DNA from: Kineosporia sp. NBRC 101731
GTDB lineage: Bacteria > Actinomycetota > Actinomycetes > Actinomycetales > Kineosporiaceae
Length of the DNA stretch: 64,000 nt
Assembly (NCBI RefSeq): GCF_030269305.1
Contig: NZ_BSTC01000004.1
Span: 375,963-439,962, forward strand
Direction: 5' to 3'
In this document: piece by piece, positions 10,543 to 19,504 of the stretch
How positions within the stretch are numbered: position 1 is the first letter of the stretch
Layout of the letters: each line of letters starts with the position of its first letter
Translations under genes and position numbers: made by a program
Notes under the pieces: model-generated
What the model was told of the DNA's origin: nothing
Seen by the model: the letters and a program-made list of their open reading frames with translations, nothing else
The model's database searches: none

Positions 10543-11240
10543 AGCCAGCCCTCGACCGTGGCGAGGAACTCCGGCATGTCCGACTGGAAGAGCCCGTGAT
10601 TGCTGCCCTTCTGGGTGCGCACCTCATAGCCTCCGACCCGAAGGGCCTCGGCCATCACCGGGGGTACCAGCACGCTGGGGTCGGCCAGGACCACCAGGGA
10701 ACGTGTCGCGGCCGGGATCGCGGGCATCGTGGTGCGACGTAGCTGGAGCAGGGGGTCGTGGAAGAGTCTCCAGTCCATCGCGAGGTAGCGGGCCAGGGTC
10801 TCCTGCCTGGCCGCCTCGGACAGGCCCGGGTACAGGACCTTCAGGTCGTCCCGGTTCATCGGTGACCCGTCCGGCTTGGTCAGGGCCTGGGCGTACGGGT
10901 CGACCTCGCGGGCGGTCCAGGCCGGATCCAGGTACAGGGCGCGCTCCACCTTCAGGTCGCGCACGGCCCCGGGGAGCACCTTGCCACCGAGTGAGTGACC
11001 GATCGCGAGCTCGACCGGCTCACCGATCGTTTCCACCACATCGTCGGCGAGAGCCTGCAGTGCGTAGTGATCGCCCCGGGGGCTGTCACCGTGCCCCCGC
11101 AGGTCGGGTGCCAGCACCCGGTAGCCGCGGTCCACCAGGACCTCGGCCAACGGCGTCATCCATTCCTTGGTGGAGGTGGCCCCGTGGATCAGCAGGGCCC
11201 GGCGCGAGCCGGAGCCCCATTCCTTCACAGCCAGTTTCAT
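10539..11240 (-). CDS. Alpha/beta-fold hydrolase of the catabolic island
   Basis: This 233-residue protein has the alpha/beta hydrolase plan: oxyanion [21 protein letters not shown], nucleophile elbow GHSLGG (Ser near residue 81), an acid in the [13 protein letters not shown] segment and the catalytic His in [12 protein letters not shown]. Similar small hydrolases in N-heteroaromatic pathways cleave N-formyl, acetamido or enol-lactone intermediates (for example NicD), but specificity cannot be read from sequence. It sits between the ABC permease (6-base gap) and the molybdenum hydroxylase genes (4-base overlap), so it belongs to the same pathway. Confidence 0.82.
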   Translation of the reverse strand: MKLAVKEWGSGSRRALLIHGATSTKEWMTPLAEVLVDRGYRVLAPDLRGHGDSPRGDHYALQALADDVVETIGEPVELAIGHSLGGKVLPGAVRDLKVERALYLDPAWTAREVDPYAQALTKPDGSPMNRDDLKVLYPGLSEAARQETLARYLAMDWRLFHDPLLQLRRTTMPAIPAATRSLVVLADPSVLVPPVMAEALRVGGYEVRTQKGSNHGLFQSDMPEFLATVEGWL

Positions 11241-11246
11241 CGTGTG

Positions 11247-12185
11247 CTACACCAGTTCCGGGTCGTGTTCGATGCGCCCGGACGAGCTCAGGGCGTCCCG
11301 CAGGCCATCGCCCGTCAGGTTGAAGGCCAGCACGATCCACAGCAGCACCACGCCCGGGCTCACCACGGCCCACCAGGCCAGTCGCAGCTGGGTCGTGGCG
11401 TCGCCGAGCATCGTGCCCAGCGAGAACGAGGGCGGCTGGGCCCCCAGACCGAGCAGGCTCAGGGAGCTCTCGACCAGGATCATCACGCCGGCCGAGGTCG
11501 TCCACAGCACCACCACCGGGCCGAGCACGTTGGGGGCCACGTGCCGCAACAACAGCCGGACGGCACCCGTGCCGTGGGTGCGCGCCGCGGTGATGTAGTC
11601 CATCCGGCAGACCTGGGCCACCGAGGAAACAATCGTGCGGGCGTACACGGTCCATCCCCAGATGGACAGGACCACAGCCAGTTTGAGGATGCCGGGGCCC
11701 ATCACCGCCGTCAGCGCCAGACCCACCACGACGAACGGCAGCGCGAACTGGATGTCAGCCACCCGCAGCAGGATCGGCCCGGCGAAACGCTGCTCGTAAC
11801 CGGCGAGCAGGCCCAGGCCCAGACCCAGCACGGCGCTGGCGGTGGCCACCCCCAGACCGAACATCAGACTCAGGCGCAGCCCGTGTACGGCCCGGCTGAG
11901 CACGTCCCGCCCGAGGGAGTCCGTGCCCAGCAGGCCACCGCCGCCCCCGAGCCAGGACGGCGGCTCGTTGGTCGCCATCAGGTTCTGGTGCGTGGGACTG
12001 GTTCCCACCAGGAACGGGCCGAAGACCGCCAGCAGTACGGTGACCGCGAGCATGATCAGCCCGACCCGGCCGGTCGGCGAGCCCCAGGTCGCACCGATCA
12101 CCTGCCGGGTCCGTGAGCTCCGGGCCGGGGGCACCGCCGCCGGGTCCGGCAGGCCGTCGACGACGGCCGAAGGGATCGCGCTCAT
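11247..12185 (-). CDS. ABC transporter permease, DppC/OppC type
   Basis: This 312-residue inner-membrane permease has the OppC_N segment (residues ~25-75), about six membrane spans and the EAA-type coupling loop (YITAARTHGTGAVRLLLRHVAPNVLGP). LGTDSLGRDVLSRAVHG is the family signature. It pairs with the DppB-type permease just upstream for import of peptides, nickel chelates or other small solutes. The ATG at 12185 overlaps the upstream stop; the long open frame extending upstream to 13223 is antisense-phase shadow of the DppB gene. Confidence 0.92.
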   Translation of the reverse strand: MSAIPSAVVDGLPDPAAVPPARSSRTRQVIGATWGSPTGRVGLIMLAVTVLLAVFGPFLVGTSPTHQNLMATNEPPSWLGGGGGLLGTDSLGRDVLSRAVHGLRLSLMFGLGVATASAVLGLGLGLLAGYEQRFAGPILLRVADIQFALPFVVVGLALTAVMGPGILKLAVVLSIWGWTVYARTIVSSVAQVCRMDYITAARTHGTGAVRLLLRHVAPNVLGPVVVLWTTSAGVMILVESSLSLLGLGAQPPSFSLGTMLGDATTQLRLAWWAVVSPGVVLLWIVLAFNLTGDGLRDALSSSGRIEHDPELV

Positions 12186-13105
12186 GCCGTTCCTTTCCGA
12201 AGACGAGGGTCGATACCGCGCACCGCCAGGTCGAGGGCGATGTTGACCGCGGTGATCAGCACGGCGAAGACCACGATGCACGCCTGCACGACCGGGAAGT
12301 CCCGGCTGTTGACGCTGCGCACCAGCAGGTTGCCGATGCCTCCGAAGTTCATGATCGGCTCGAGCACCAGCAGGGCACTGAACAGGAACGAGAACTGGAT
12401 GCCCAGCCAGGCCAGGAGCGGTGGTACGGCGATCGGCAGGGCGTGACGGAACAACACGACCGCCGGCGACAGACCGAGTGAACGAGCGGTCAGCACGGGG
12501 CCCTGGGCCAGGGCGTCGAGCATCTGCCCCCGCACCAGCCGGGAGGTGGCCGAGACCGCCGAGACGGTCAGGACGGTCACCGGGATGGCCAGGGCCGCGT
12601 AACCGACGTTGCCGGTGGCGGGCAGCCAGCCCAGCTGGAGGGCGAACACCAGGATCAGGACGAAGGCGAGCAGGAAGTAGGGCACGCCATCGGTCAGGAA
12701 GGCCGCCCCCATCACCAGCCGGCCGCCGGGCCGGGTCGGGTGCAGCGCCGCGTACAGGCCGATCACCAGCGAGATCAGCGGCCCGATCACCAGGGCCGGG
12801 ACGATGATCCACAGGCTGGTCGCCAGACGGGACCACAGCAGCGAGTTCACGGGGGCGTCCATCGCGAACGACTGTCCGAAGTCGAAGGTGAAGGTGCTGA
12901 CCAGCGTGTGCACGTACTGAAGCCACAGGGGGTCGTCCAGGCCGAGCCGGGTGCGCGTGGCCTCCAGTACCTCGGGGCCGGCATCGGGCGGGGACAGCAG
13001 GGCGGCCGGGTCGCCCGAGAGCCGGGTGAGCACGAAAAGAACCGTGGACACCCCGAACACCACCAGCAGGAGGAGACCGAGGCGGCGGACGAGAAGGGCG
13101 ATCAC
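12182..13105 (-). CDS. ABC transporter permease, DppB/OppB type
   Basis: This 307-residue permease starts with MIALLVRRLGLLLLVVFGVSTV, the standard first span of DppB proteins, and contains the SGDPA segment, five further spans and the EAA loop (VLTARSLGLSPAVVLFRHALPIAVPPLL). It forms the transmembrane channel with the DppC homologue. Its ATG overlaps the stop of small protein 1 (ATGA at 13102-13105), an unusual arrangement because a non-transporter gene separates it from its ATPases. Confidence 0.92.
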   Translation of the reverse strand: MIALLVRRLGLLLLVVFGVSTVLFVLTRLSGDPAALLSPPDAGPEVLEATRTRLGLDDPLWLQYVHTLVSTFTFDFGQSFAMDAPVNSLLWSRLATSLWIIVPALVIGPLISLVIGLYAALHPTRPGGRLVMGAAFLTDGVPYFLLAFVLILVFALQLGWLPATGNVGYAALAIPVTVLTVSAVSATSRLVRGQMLDALAQGPVLTARSLGLSPAVVLFRHALPIAVPPLLAWLGIQFSFLFSALLVLEPIMNFGGIGNLLVRSVNSRDFPVVQACIVVFAVLITAVNIALDLAVRGIDPRLRKGTA

Positions 13106-13380
13106 GGCGTCCCCAGTTCCACGCGGCCGGCACCGGCATCCAGCAGACGCCGGACGAAGCCCGCCCGTTCCCGGTCCAGCAGCTCGGCCAGGGTGCTGCC
13201 GGGCTGATACCTGTCCAGGTCACCGGCGCTGAGGGTGCCGCGCTCGGCGAGAAGGGCCTCGAGCACGGCGAACCGGTCGCGCATCACCCAGACCTCGGAA
13301 GCTACCTCCAGCAGCATCCGCATCATCCCGTCCATGTCCTCAGGGGCCTTCAGATGGATCAGATGATTCAGGTCGCTCAT
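13102..13380 (-). CDS. Small helical protein 1 of the methyltransferase-partner family
   Basis: This 92-residue, mostly helical protein is not assigned to any family I can name. It is one of three paralogues in this window (also 18110-18409 and 31411-31695). All share the core W-[VI]-[ML]-[KR]-D-R-x2-VLE-x-[LV]-L (Trp31 here), a G-x4-G-x-[LIV]-D turn, then L-x3-ER-x3-[VI]-x-R. The start is ATG 13380, which overlaps the upstream ATPase stop; the longer frame upstream is shadow. It lies between the two ABC ATPase genes and the two permease genes, translationally coupled on both sides. Each paralogue accompanies one methyltransferase-fold gene, so a subunit or scaffold role is inferred, not shown. 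Confidence 0.75.
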   Translation of the reverse strand: MSDLNHLIHLKAPEDMDGMMRMLLEVASEVWVMRDRFAVLEALLAERGTLSAGDLDRYQPGSTLAELLDRERAGFVRRLLDAGAGRVELGTP

Positions 13381-14405
13381 CGGGCGGCCTCCAGCGCAAT
13401 CGGGGGTGGCGGGGCGATGACGGTCTCCAGCCCGCCCCGTAGTTCGAGATCGCCCGGGAAGTGACAGGCCACTTCGTGGCGTGAGGCACCGGGACCGGTC
13501 GATGCGGGCAGGAGGGTCAGCTCCGGCGCCGTCGTCGCGCAGAGCGGACGGGCCACCGGGCACCGCGGGTGGAAGGAACAGCCCGGCGGCGGGTTCAGCA
13601 GGGAGGGCGGATCCCCGCCCGCGGTGATCTGCTCACCGGCCGGGCGTCGCATGGAGCTGAGCACCACCGTGTAGGGGTGCTTGGGCCGGTCGAACACCTC
13701 GTCGGCGGGGCCGATCTCGACCACGCGCCCCAGGTACATGACCGCGATCCGGTGGCTGAGATGCGAAACCAGCGCCAGGTCGTGGCTGATGAACAGATAG
13801 GCCAGGCCGAGCTCACGCTGCAGGTCCTGGAACAGGTTCACGACCTGGGCCTGGACCGACACGTCCAGGGAGGCGGTCGGCTCGTCCGCGACCACCAGTC
13901 CGGGGTTGAGCATCAGCGCGCGGGCGACACCGACGCGCTGACGCTGACCGCCGGAGAGTTCCTGCGGGTAGCGCTCGGCGGTGGTGCGGTCCAGACCGAC
14001 CCGCTCGAGCATCTCGTAGGCCTGCTGACGCCGCTGCGCCCGGGAGCCCACCTTGTGCACGGCCAACGGCTCGATCAGCGCGTCCACCAGCTTGAGGAAG
14101 GGATTCAGCGAGGTCGAGGGATTCTGGAACACCATCGCCGCCCGTCGCCGGAGAGTGCGGCGAAGCTCGGAGGTCCCGGCGTGGGTGATGTCCTGTCCTT
14201 CGAAGAACAGTTGCCCACCGGTCGGTTCGCTCAGCCGCAGGGCTGCTCGTCCGAGGGTGGTCTTGCCGCTGCCGGACTCCCCGACCAGTCCCAGTGTCTG
14301 GCCGGCCTCGACGGTGATCGAGACACCGTTGACCGCGCGGACCTGGCGGCCACCCGCACCGGGGAAGAACTGCTGAAGATCCTGGGTCTGAAGGATGACG
14401 CTCAT
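13377..14405 (-). CDS. ABC transporter ATP-binding protein, DppF/OppF type
   Basis: This 342-residue ATPase drives the island importer. Walker A GESGSGKT, signature LSGGQRQR, Walker B LVVADEPT and the switch His (FISHDLALV) are all intact. The C-terminal oligopeptide-transporter extension has the PPPGCSFHPRCPVARPLC cysteine cluster characteristic of DppD/F proteins. ATG 14405 overlaps the stop of the preceding ATPase; the longer frame to 15179 runs through that gene and is rejected. Confidence 0.92.
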   Translation of the reverse strand: MSVILQTQDLQQFFPGAGGRQVRAVNGVSITVEAGQTLGLVGESGSGKTTLGRAALRLSEPTGGQLFFEGQDITHAGTSELRRTLRRRAAMVFQNPSTSLNPFLKLVDALIEPLAVHKVGSRAQRRQQAYEMLERVGLDRTTAERYPQELSGGQRQRVGVARALMLNPGLVVADEPTASLDVSVQAQVVNLFQDLQRELGLAYLFISHDLALVSHLSHRIAVMYLGRVVEIGPADEVFDRPKHPYTVVLSSMRRPAGEQITAGGDPPSLLNPPPGCSFHPRCPVARPLCATTAPELTLLPASTGPGASRHEVACHFPGDLELRGGLETVIAPPPPIALEAAR

Positions 14406-15427
14406 CGGTGCTCTCCCTTCATCTTCTGCTGCACCGGCAGGCAGGCCGAGCGGTGACCGGTGGCCACCAGCTCCAGCCCGGGCTGTGCGGTGGTGCAGTC
14501 GTCCCGGGCTGCCGGGCACCGGGGGGCGAAGGCACAGCCGGGTAGGTTCTCGTCGGAGCGCGGCGGACGCCCCTCGATGGGACGAAGACGCGACTCGTGC
14601 TGGTGGGCCGGAGCGGCCTGCAGCAGCGACCAGGTGTAGAGATGCTGAGGTGCCGACAGCACCTGCTGGGCGGGCCCGTCCTCGACGACCCGACCGGCAT
14701 ACATCACCACCAGGCGGTCGGCGATGCCGGAGATCACGTCCAGGTCGTGCGTGGCGATCAGGACCGTGATGCCCTCGCTGCGGTTCAGGTCCCGCAGCAG
14801 GTCGAGGATCTGGGCCTGGGTCGTGACGTCCAGGGCCGTGGTCGGCTCGTCGCACAACAGCACCGAGGGTCTGGCGACCAGCGCCATCGCGATCATCACC
14901 CGCTGGAGCTGGCCGCCCGAGATCTGGTGCGGATAGGCGTCCATCCGCGCTTCCGGGTCGGGAATTCCCACCCGGTGCAGGGTTTCCATGGCCAACGCGC
15001 GGGCCGTCACCTTGGGCAGTGAGGGGTCGGCGCTGCGGGCCGACTCGACCAGCTGCTGGCCGACCGAGCGCATCGGGTGCAGCGAGGACCACGGGTCCTG
15101 GAAGATCACCCGCGCGGTGCGGGCCCGGAACTGACGCAGCTGCCGGGAGGACAGAGCCCGCACGTCCTGCCCGTCGCACTCGATCGTCCCGGTCACCCCG
15201 GCCCCCCAGGGCAGCAGGCGCACCGCGGCGAGCATGGCGGTGGACTTACCCGATCCGGACTCCCCCGCCAGCGCGACGATCTGCCCGCGGGGAACCTCGA
15301 AACTCACCCCCCGCAGGATCTGCGCCCGCCCGGAACTGCCCGACAGTTCCACCCGCACGTCGTCCAGCCGCAGCGCCGGAGGTGGTGCGGTCTCAGTCGG
15401 CGGAGGGTTGACCTCGGTCGCCGTCAT
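14402..15427 (-). CDS. ABC transporter ATP-binding protein, DppD/OppD type
   Basis: This 341-residue first ATPase of the pair has Walker A AGESGSGKS, signature ISGGQLQR, Walker B VLLCDEPT and IATHDLDVI, then the C-terminal CAFAPRCPAARDDC cluster. The N-terminal ~20 residues are Pro/Thr-rich. The start ATG at 15427 overlaps the methyltransferase 1 stop (ATGA). With DppB, DppC, DppF and the lipoprotein it makes a complete importer, indicating that the pathway substrate is taken up from outside. Confidence 0.92.
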   Translation of the reverse strand: MTATEVNPPPTETAPPPALRLDDVRVELSGSSGRAQILRGVSFEVPRGQIVALAGESGSGKSTAMLAAVRLLPWGAGVTGTIECDGQDVRALSSRQLRQFRARTARVIFQDPWSSLHPMRSVGQQLVESARSADPSLPKVTARALAMETLHRVGIPDPEARMDAYPHQISGGQLQRVMIAMALVARPSVLLCDEPTTALDVTTQAQILDLLRDLNRSEGITVLIATHDLDVISGIADRLVVMYAGRVVEDGPAQQVLSAPQHLYTWSLLQAAPAHQHESRLRPIEGRPPRSDENLPGCAFAPRCPAARDDCTTAQPGLELVATGHRSACLPVQQKMKGEHR

Positions 15428-16494
15428 GAGTTCTCCCTCGATGGTTTCCGCGCGGTGAGCACCCAGGGGTACGCATTCGGCCCGAGGCCACGCTGCTGGA
15501 TCTCGATGAAACCGGCCTCGGCGGCGAGAGCGGCCAGATCGAGCGTGGCGGCGGTGCGCCACCACGGCTCATTGCCCTGCTCGGCGTCCCAGTCGTCGGC
15601 CCAGGCCTGCTGCGGCGTCCGCTGCGCGTACGGGGTGACGTCGGAGAAGTGCACGTCCCCACCGGGTTCCAGCAGGCGGAAGGCCTCCGCCAGGATCCGC
15701 CGGGTCACTGCCGGTGGCACCTCGTGCAGCAGGATGAACGAGGTGACCAGGTCGAAGCTCCCGGCCTCCAGCCCGGTGTCCTCCGCCGCGCCCCGCACCA
15801 TCCGCCAGGCGAACCCCCGTTCCTCGCCCCGCCGTAGCGCGTAGAGCAGCTCCGAGCGCGACAGGTCCACCCCGGTGATGCCGGCGCGGGGATAGGCCTC
15901 GGCCAGCTTCACCGTGTATTGCCCCGTGCCACAGCCCAGATCGACGATGTTGCGGTAACCGGCGCGGGGCGCGGCCTCGGCCACCTTCTGGCGCTGGTCG
16001 AAGATGCCGGCACCGTAGGCGGCGATCAGCATGTACCGGTAGACCAGCTCGTGGTGCACGAAACCCATCTGCTCGTGCCCGTCCCAGCCGCCGGTCGTGG
16101 TGTGGAAGTCGTAGGACCAGTAGGCCGGCGGCTTACGCCGTCCGAGCCGGTCCTCGAACCGGTCCAGGCCGATCGGCAGAGCCAGCGGCTCCAGTTGCGG
16201 CCGGCGCCGCTCGTAGGCGGCCACCGCCCGGGGTGTGGTCTGCTCGCGCGCCCACCGCAGCACCGCGCCGGTCAGCCGGAAGCCCGGGTCTTCCCGCAGC
16301 ACCGGATCGGTGCGCTCACGCAGCTTCTCGATGGTGGTGAAATCGCCCTCGAAGGCACCGGAGCGCTCCAGCTTCTCCAGTGCGGCCGTACGCAGCGGGG
16401 CCAGCCCGCCCCGCAGGCTGCGCAGGAAGCCGAGCTCGGCCCGGCCACGCTGGTCCAGGTCCACCCGGTCGAGGGTGGGCGCGCTGCCGGTCAC
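15424..16494 (-). CDS. Methyltransferase-fold protein 1 (island family)
   Basis: This 356-residue protein has a class I SAM-methyltransferase domain from about residue 180: motif I VDLGCGTGQY, ITGVDLSRSEL, FDLVTSFILLHEVP and LLEPGGD. The N-terminal ~125 residues are helical and unrecognised. Between the two lies a conserved run with YW, then His131, His140, His148 and Glu149 (H-x8-H-x7-H-E), invariant in the paralogues at 18436-19485 and 30338-31414. GTG 16494 is the start, overlapping the binding-protein stop. Substrate is unknown; membership of a catabolic operon makes simple O/N-methylation only one possibility. Confidence 0.82.
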   Translation of the reverse strand: MTGSAPTLDRVDLDQRGRAELGFLRSLRGGLAPLRTAALEKLERSGAFEGDFTTIEKLRERTDPVLREDPGFRLTGAVLRWAREQTTPRAVAAYERRRPQLEPLALPIGLDRFEDRLGRRKPPAYWSYDFHTTTGGWDGHEQMGFVHHELVYRYMLIAAYGAGIFDQRQKVAEAAPRAGYRNIVDLGCGTGQYTVKLAEAYPRAGITGVDLSRSELLYALRRGEERGFAWRMVRGAAEDTGLEAGSFDLVTSFILLHEVPPAVTRRILAEAFRLLEPGGDVHFSDVTPYAQRTPQQAWADDWDAEQGNEPWWRTAATLDLAALAAEAGFIEIQQRGLGPNAYPWVLTARKPSRENS

Positions 16495-18044
16495 GCCTTC
16501 TTCACCAGGCCCTCCAGCGGGATCACCAGACCCTGGTTGAAGTCGGTACCGGACACCTGAGTGGTGGCGGCACTGATCGAGGGGTTGGCGTAGCTCCACA
16601 GGATGTAGGCCTGGTCGTTGAGGTACTGGCTGGCCGCGGCGATCTTCTCCAGGCGGGCCGCGGGGTCGGTCTCGGCCCGGGTCGCGGCGAACAGCGTGTC
16701 CCACTTCGCGTCCTTGACCGCCGGCTTCTTACCGAACGACACCATGGAGAAGGCCCGGTCCACGTCGAACACGCCGGTGTAGGCGACACCGCGGTAGAAG
16801 ATGTCCGCGTCCGAGCCACCGGTGAACTGCTCGACCCACTCAGAGATCTCCAGTGCCTTGATGGTCGGCTTGAACCCGGCCGCGGTCAGCTGCTCGCCGA
16901 TGGCTTCCAGCAGCTGGCGGTACAGGGTCATCCCGGTGATGGTGATCTCGGCACCGGTCGCGCCGGCCTCGGCCAGCAGCGACTTGGCCTTCTCCAGGTC
17001 GTAGGCCGGCCGGGTGATGGAGTCGGTGTACCCGTTGACCTCCTTCAGCGGCAGCTGACCGTCCTCGATCTCGGCCAGACCGTGGGTCAGTCCCTCGACC
17101 AGGGCGGCGGCATCGATCGCGGCGATCGCGGCCTGGCGTACCTTGAGGTCCTTGAACGGGCCGCTCGTGGTCTTCAGCTGCAGCATGTTCTGCGTGCCGC
17201 CGAACTTCGCGCTCAGGGCCAGGTTCTTGTCACCGTCGAGCGTGGGGTACTGCGCCGTGGTCAGCTGATGGGCCACGTCGACCTCGCCGGACTGCAGGGC
17301 CAGCGCCAGCGCCGAGGCATCACTGAAGAACTTCAGGTCGACCGTGGCGGTGGCCGGTGCACCGTCCCAGAAGTCTTCGAAAGCAGTCAGTTTGGCGCCG
17401 GTGTCGGCCGAGTACGACTCCACCTTGAACGGTCCGGAACCGATCGGGTCCTGGGCGAATTTCGTCCCGCCGCCGGTCTTCTCCCAGTGCGCCTTCGGCA
17501 CGACGAACAGCGCCGACAGACGGCTCATCAGGAGCGGGTCCGGTCCGCTGGTCACCACCTCGACCGTCGAGTCGTCGAGCGCCTTGACCGAGGTGATGCT
17601 CATCAGGGTGATGGCATTGGCGTACTGCTCGGCCATCAGGGTGTCGAAGCTGAAGGCGACGTCCTGCGCGGTGACCGTCGTGCCGTCGTGGAACTTCACA
17701 TCCGGGCGCAGGGTGAAGGTCCAGGTGTTCTTGCCGCTCTCCTCCCAGGACTTCGCGATCCGGGGCTGGGGCTCGTCGTCGTCGGCGAAGACCCGCACCA
17801 GGGAGTCGTACACGTTGAACTGGAGGGTGGAGTACTGCTCGTCCAGCGGGTTCATCGACCCGGCGGTGGCGGCGGTGCCCACGGTGATCAGATCGACGGC
17901 GGTGCCGCCCTCGGCGGACGAACTGCTGCCGCCCGGACCGCCGCAAGCGGCCAGCGTGGCGAAACCGGCTGCAATGGCACCGAACTGGAGGATACCTCGA
18001 CGGGACATCTGAATCTGGGCAGGACGGAACGAATCGGGGGACAC
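16491..18044 (-). CDS. ABC transporter solute-binding lipoprotein (SBP_bac_5), Tat-type signal
   Basis: This 517-residue extracellular binding protein delivers the substrate to the DppBCDF-like importer. The leader has a twin-arginine core (MSRRGILQF, residues 13-21), a hydrophobic stretch and the lipobox LAAC with Cys34, so it is probably exported folded by Tat and lipidated. The mature part has family features such as NVYDSLVRV, WTFTLRPDVKFHDG and GSGPFKV. The GTG at 18044 is chosen because AGGAG lies 5 bases before it, whereas the internal ATG at 18008 has no ribosome-binding site. The family binds peptides, nickel complexes, sugars and other solutes, so the ligand is undetermined. Confidence 0.92.
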   Translation of the reverse strand: MSPDSFRPAQIQMSRRGILQFGAIAAGFATLAACGGPGGSSSSAEGGTAVDLITVGTAATAGSMNPLDEQYSTLQFNVYDSLVRVFADDDEPQPRIAKSWEESGKNTWTFTLRPDVKFHDGTTVTAQDVAFSFDTLMAEQYANAITLMSITSVKALDDSTVEVVTSGPDPLLMSRLSALFVVPKAHWEKTGGGTKFAQDPIGSGPFKVESYSADTGAKLTAFEDFWDGAPATATVDLKFFSDASALALALQSGEVDVAHQLTTAQYPTLDGDKNLALSAKFGGTQNMLQLKTTSGPFKDLKVRQAAIAAIDAAALVEGLTHGLAEIEDGQLPLKEVNGYTDSITRPAYDLEKAKSLLAEAGATGAEITITGMTLYRQLLEAIGEQLTAAGFKPTIKALEISEWVEQFTGGSDADIFYRGVAYTGVFDVDRAFSMVSFGKKPAVKDAKWDTLFAATRAETDPAARLEKIAAASQYLNDQAYILWSYANPSISAATTQVSGTDFNQGLVIPLEGLVKKA

Positions 18045-18109
18045 GGGGGCTCCTGGGGCAGGGAGTGAAAAGGGTGAAGACGCGGGGCAGGGTGGGGCGA
18101 CGAGTGACT

Positions 18110-18409
18110 TCAGCGCTGAAGTGCGGCGGCGACCCGGTCGTCGGAGGGCAGCAGTGCCCCCATCACGCGGGCGACCAGAGCTTCGCGCTCACGTCGTAGG
18201 ACAGCGGCCAGCTCGGCGGCGGGCCGGACATCATCGATCTCGCCCTCCGCCAGGACGCCCTTGGTCGCGAGCAGGTTCTCCAGGACGAGGTTCCGGTCTT
18301 TCAGGATCCAGACCTCGGAGGTGAGTTCCAGGACCATCCGGGCCAGGTCGTCGATCCGGGCCTCACCGGTCAGATAGGTGGGACGGGAGGGGACTTCCGG
18401 GGCGGTCAT
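18110..18409 (-). CDS. Small helical protein 2 of the methyltransferase-partner family
   Basis: This 99-residue paralogue of the proteins at 13102-13380 and 31411-31695 carries SEVWILKDRNLVLENLL (Trp34), the G-x4-G-x-I-D turn and EREALVARVM. It follows methyltransferase 2 by 26 bases and has a GAGG ribosome-binding site six bases before its ATG. Predicted mainly alpha-helical, with no signal peptide or membrane span. No named family is recognised. The ALE-x-LL-x-x-KG-type helix faintly recalls the N-terminal helical part of nitrile hydratase beta subunits, but this is weak and should not be taken as homology. Confidence 0.77.
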   Translation of the reverse strand: MTAPEVPSRPTYLTGEARIDDLARMVLELTSEVWILKDRNLVLENLLATKGVLAEGEIDDVRPAAELAAVLRREREALVARVMGALLPSDDRVAAALQR

Positions 18410-18435
18410 GATTTTCCTCTTCCAGGCCGGTGACG

Positions 18436-19485
18436 TCAGGCCAGTGGTTTACGGGCGCGGGTGATCCACGGGTGAACTCCGTCGAGACCGTAGGACTCGA
18501 TCTGGGTGAAGCCCGCCGCACGCAGCATCGACACGGCGTCCATGGACATGGCCTCGCGGGCGAAGGGCTCGCCGCGGTTCTCGGTCTCCCAATCCAGGAC
18601 GACCGCACGGAACGCCGAATGCTGATCAGTGGGTGCGATCTCACCGATCAGGAGATCCCCTCCCGGCTCCAGCAGACGGAACGCCTCGGCGAAGATCTGC
18701 CGGCTGGCGGCCACCGGCACCTCGTGGATGAGTGTGTACATCGCCACCAGGTCGAAGGAACCGGCGGGCAGGCCGGTGTCCTCGGCCGGGGCCTGCACGA
18801 GCCGGGCCGGGACGCCCTGCTCGGTCAGGAAGGCGCGGCCGTGACGCAGCGCGCTGGCCGACAGCTCCACCGAGGTGATCTGCGCCTCGGGGTAGACCTG
18901 GTGCAGCCGGACGGTGAACCGGCCCGTGCTCGAACCCAGTTCGGCGATGTTCCGGTACGAGTCCCGGGAAGCTCCCCGGGCCGCCTTGGTCCGCTGGTCG
19001 TTCAGGTTCTGCCCGGTGCGCACGGCCCCCACCCCGCCCGGGGTCAGCACATAGGCGAAGACCAGTTCGTGGATGGCTGTGCCCATCAGATCGTGACCGT
19101 CCCAGCCACCCGGCGTGAGGTGGAACCCCTTCTCCCAGTAGGCCGGCGGCTCCAGATCGGGGTTCAGCTCCAGAACGACGGGCGAATCGGTGACCTCCAG
19201 CCACTTCTCCACCCGTGGCCGGATCTCCTCGACGGCCGGCAGGGCACGCACGTAGATCTCCTCCGCCACCCACCGGGTGACCAGCCGGTCCATCTGCCAG
19301 AGCGCGCTGTCGGCCAGAACGGACTCCACCGACTCCCGCCGGGAGTCCAGATCCGCCGGCGGCTCGGGAACCGCCTTCTCGTACACGGCGGCGGCCGCGG
19401 GCTGCAGGGTGCCACCGGCGTAGGCCTGGGCCGAACCCAGGAACTGAAGAGCAGCCCGCGAGCGCTGGCCAAGTGCGACGTCCAT
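18436..19485 (-). CDS. Methyltransferase-fold protein 2 (island family), altered motif I
   Basis: This 349-residue paralogue of the proteins at 15424-16494 and 30338-31414 has the N-terminal helical region, the H-x8-H-x7-H-E element (His122, His131, His139, Glu140), and a Rossmann domain with ITSVELSASAL, FDLVAMYTLIHEVP, LLEPGGDLLIGEI and a C-terminal HPWITRARKP. Motif I reads ELGSSTGRF: the second glycine of GxGxG is Ser186, which may weaken SAM binding. ATG 19485 with GAGAGG five bases upstream is preferred to the adjacent TTG at 19488. It is the first gene of the leftward island operon, just downstream of a promoter with two operator-like repeats. Confidence 0.83.
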   Translation of the reverse strand: MDVALGQRSRAALQFLGSAQAYAGGTLQPAAAAVYEKAVPEPPADLDSRRESVESVLADSALWQMDRLVTRWVAEEIYVRALPAVEEIRPRVEKWLEVTDSPVVLELNPDLEPPAYWEKGFHLTPGGWDGHDLMGTAIHELVFAYVLTPGGVGAVRTGQNLNDQRTKAARGASRDSYRNIAELGSSTGRFTVRLHQVYPEAQITSVELSASALRHGRAFLTEQGVPARLVQAPAEDTGLPAGSFDLVAMYTLIHEVPVAASRQIFAEAFRLLEPGGDLLIGEIAPTDQHSAFRAVVLDWETENRGEPFAREAMSMDAVSMLRAAGFTQIESYGLDGVHPWITRARKPLA

Positions 19486-19504
19486 CAATACCTCTCCCAG
19501 ACGA

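Noticed and set aside
16380-18068. Plus-strand frame of about 560 codons opposite the binding lipoprotein
   Set aside because: Gly/Arg/Val-rich shadow of a clear SBP gene; no start signal and no recognisable domain.
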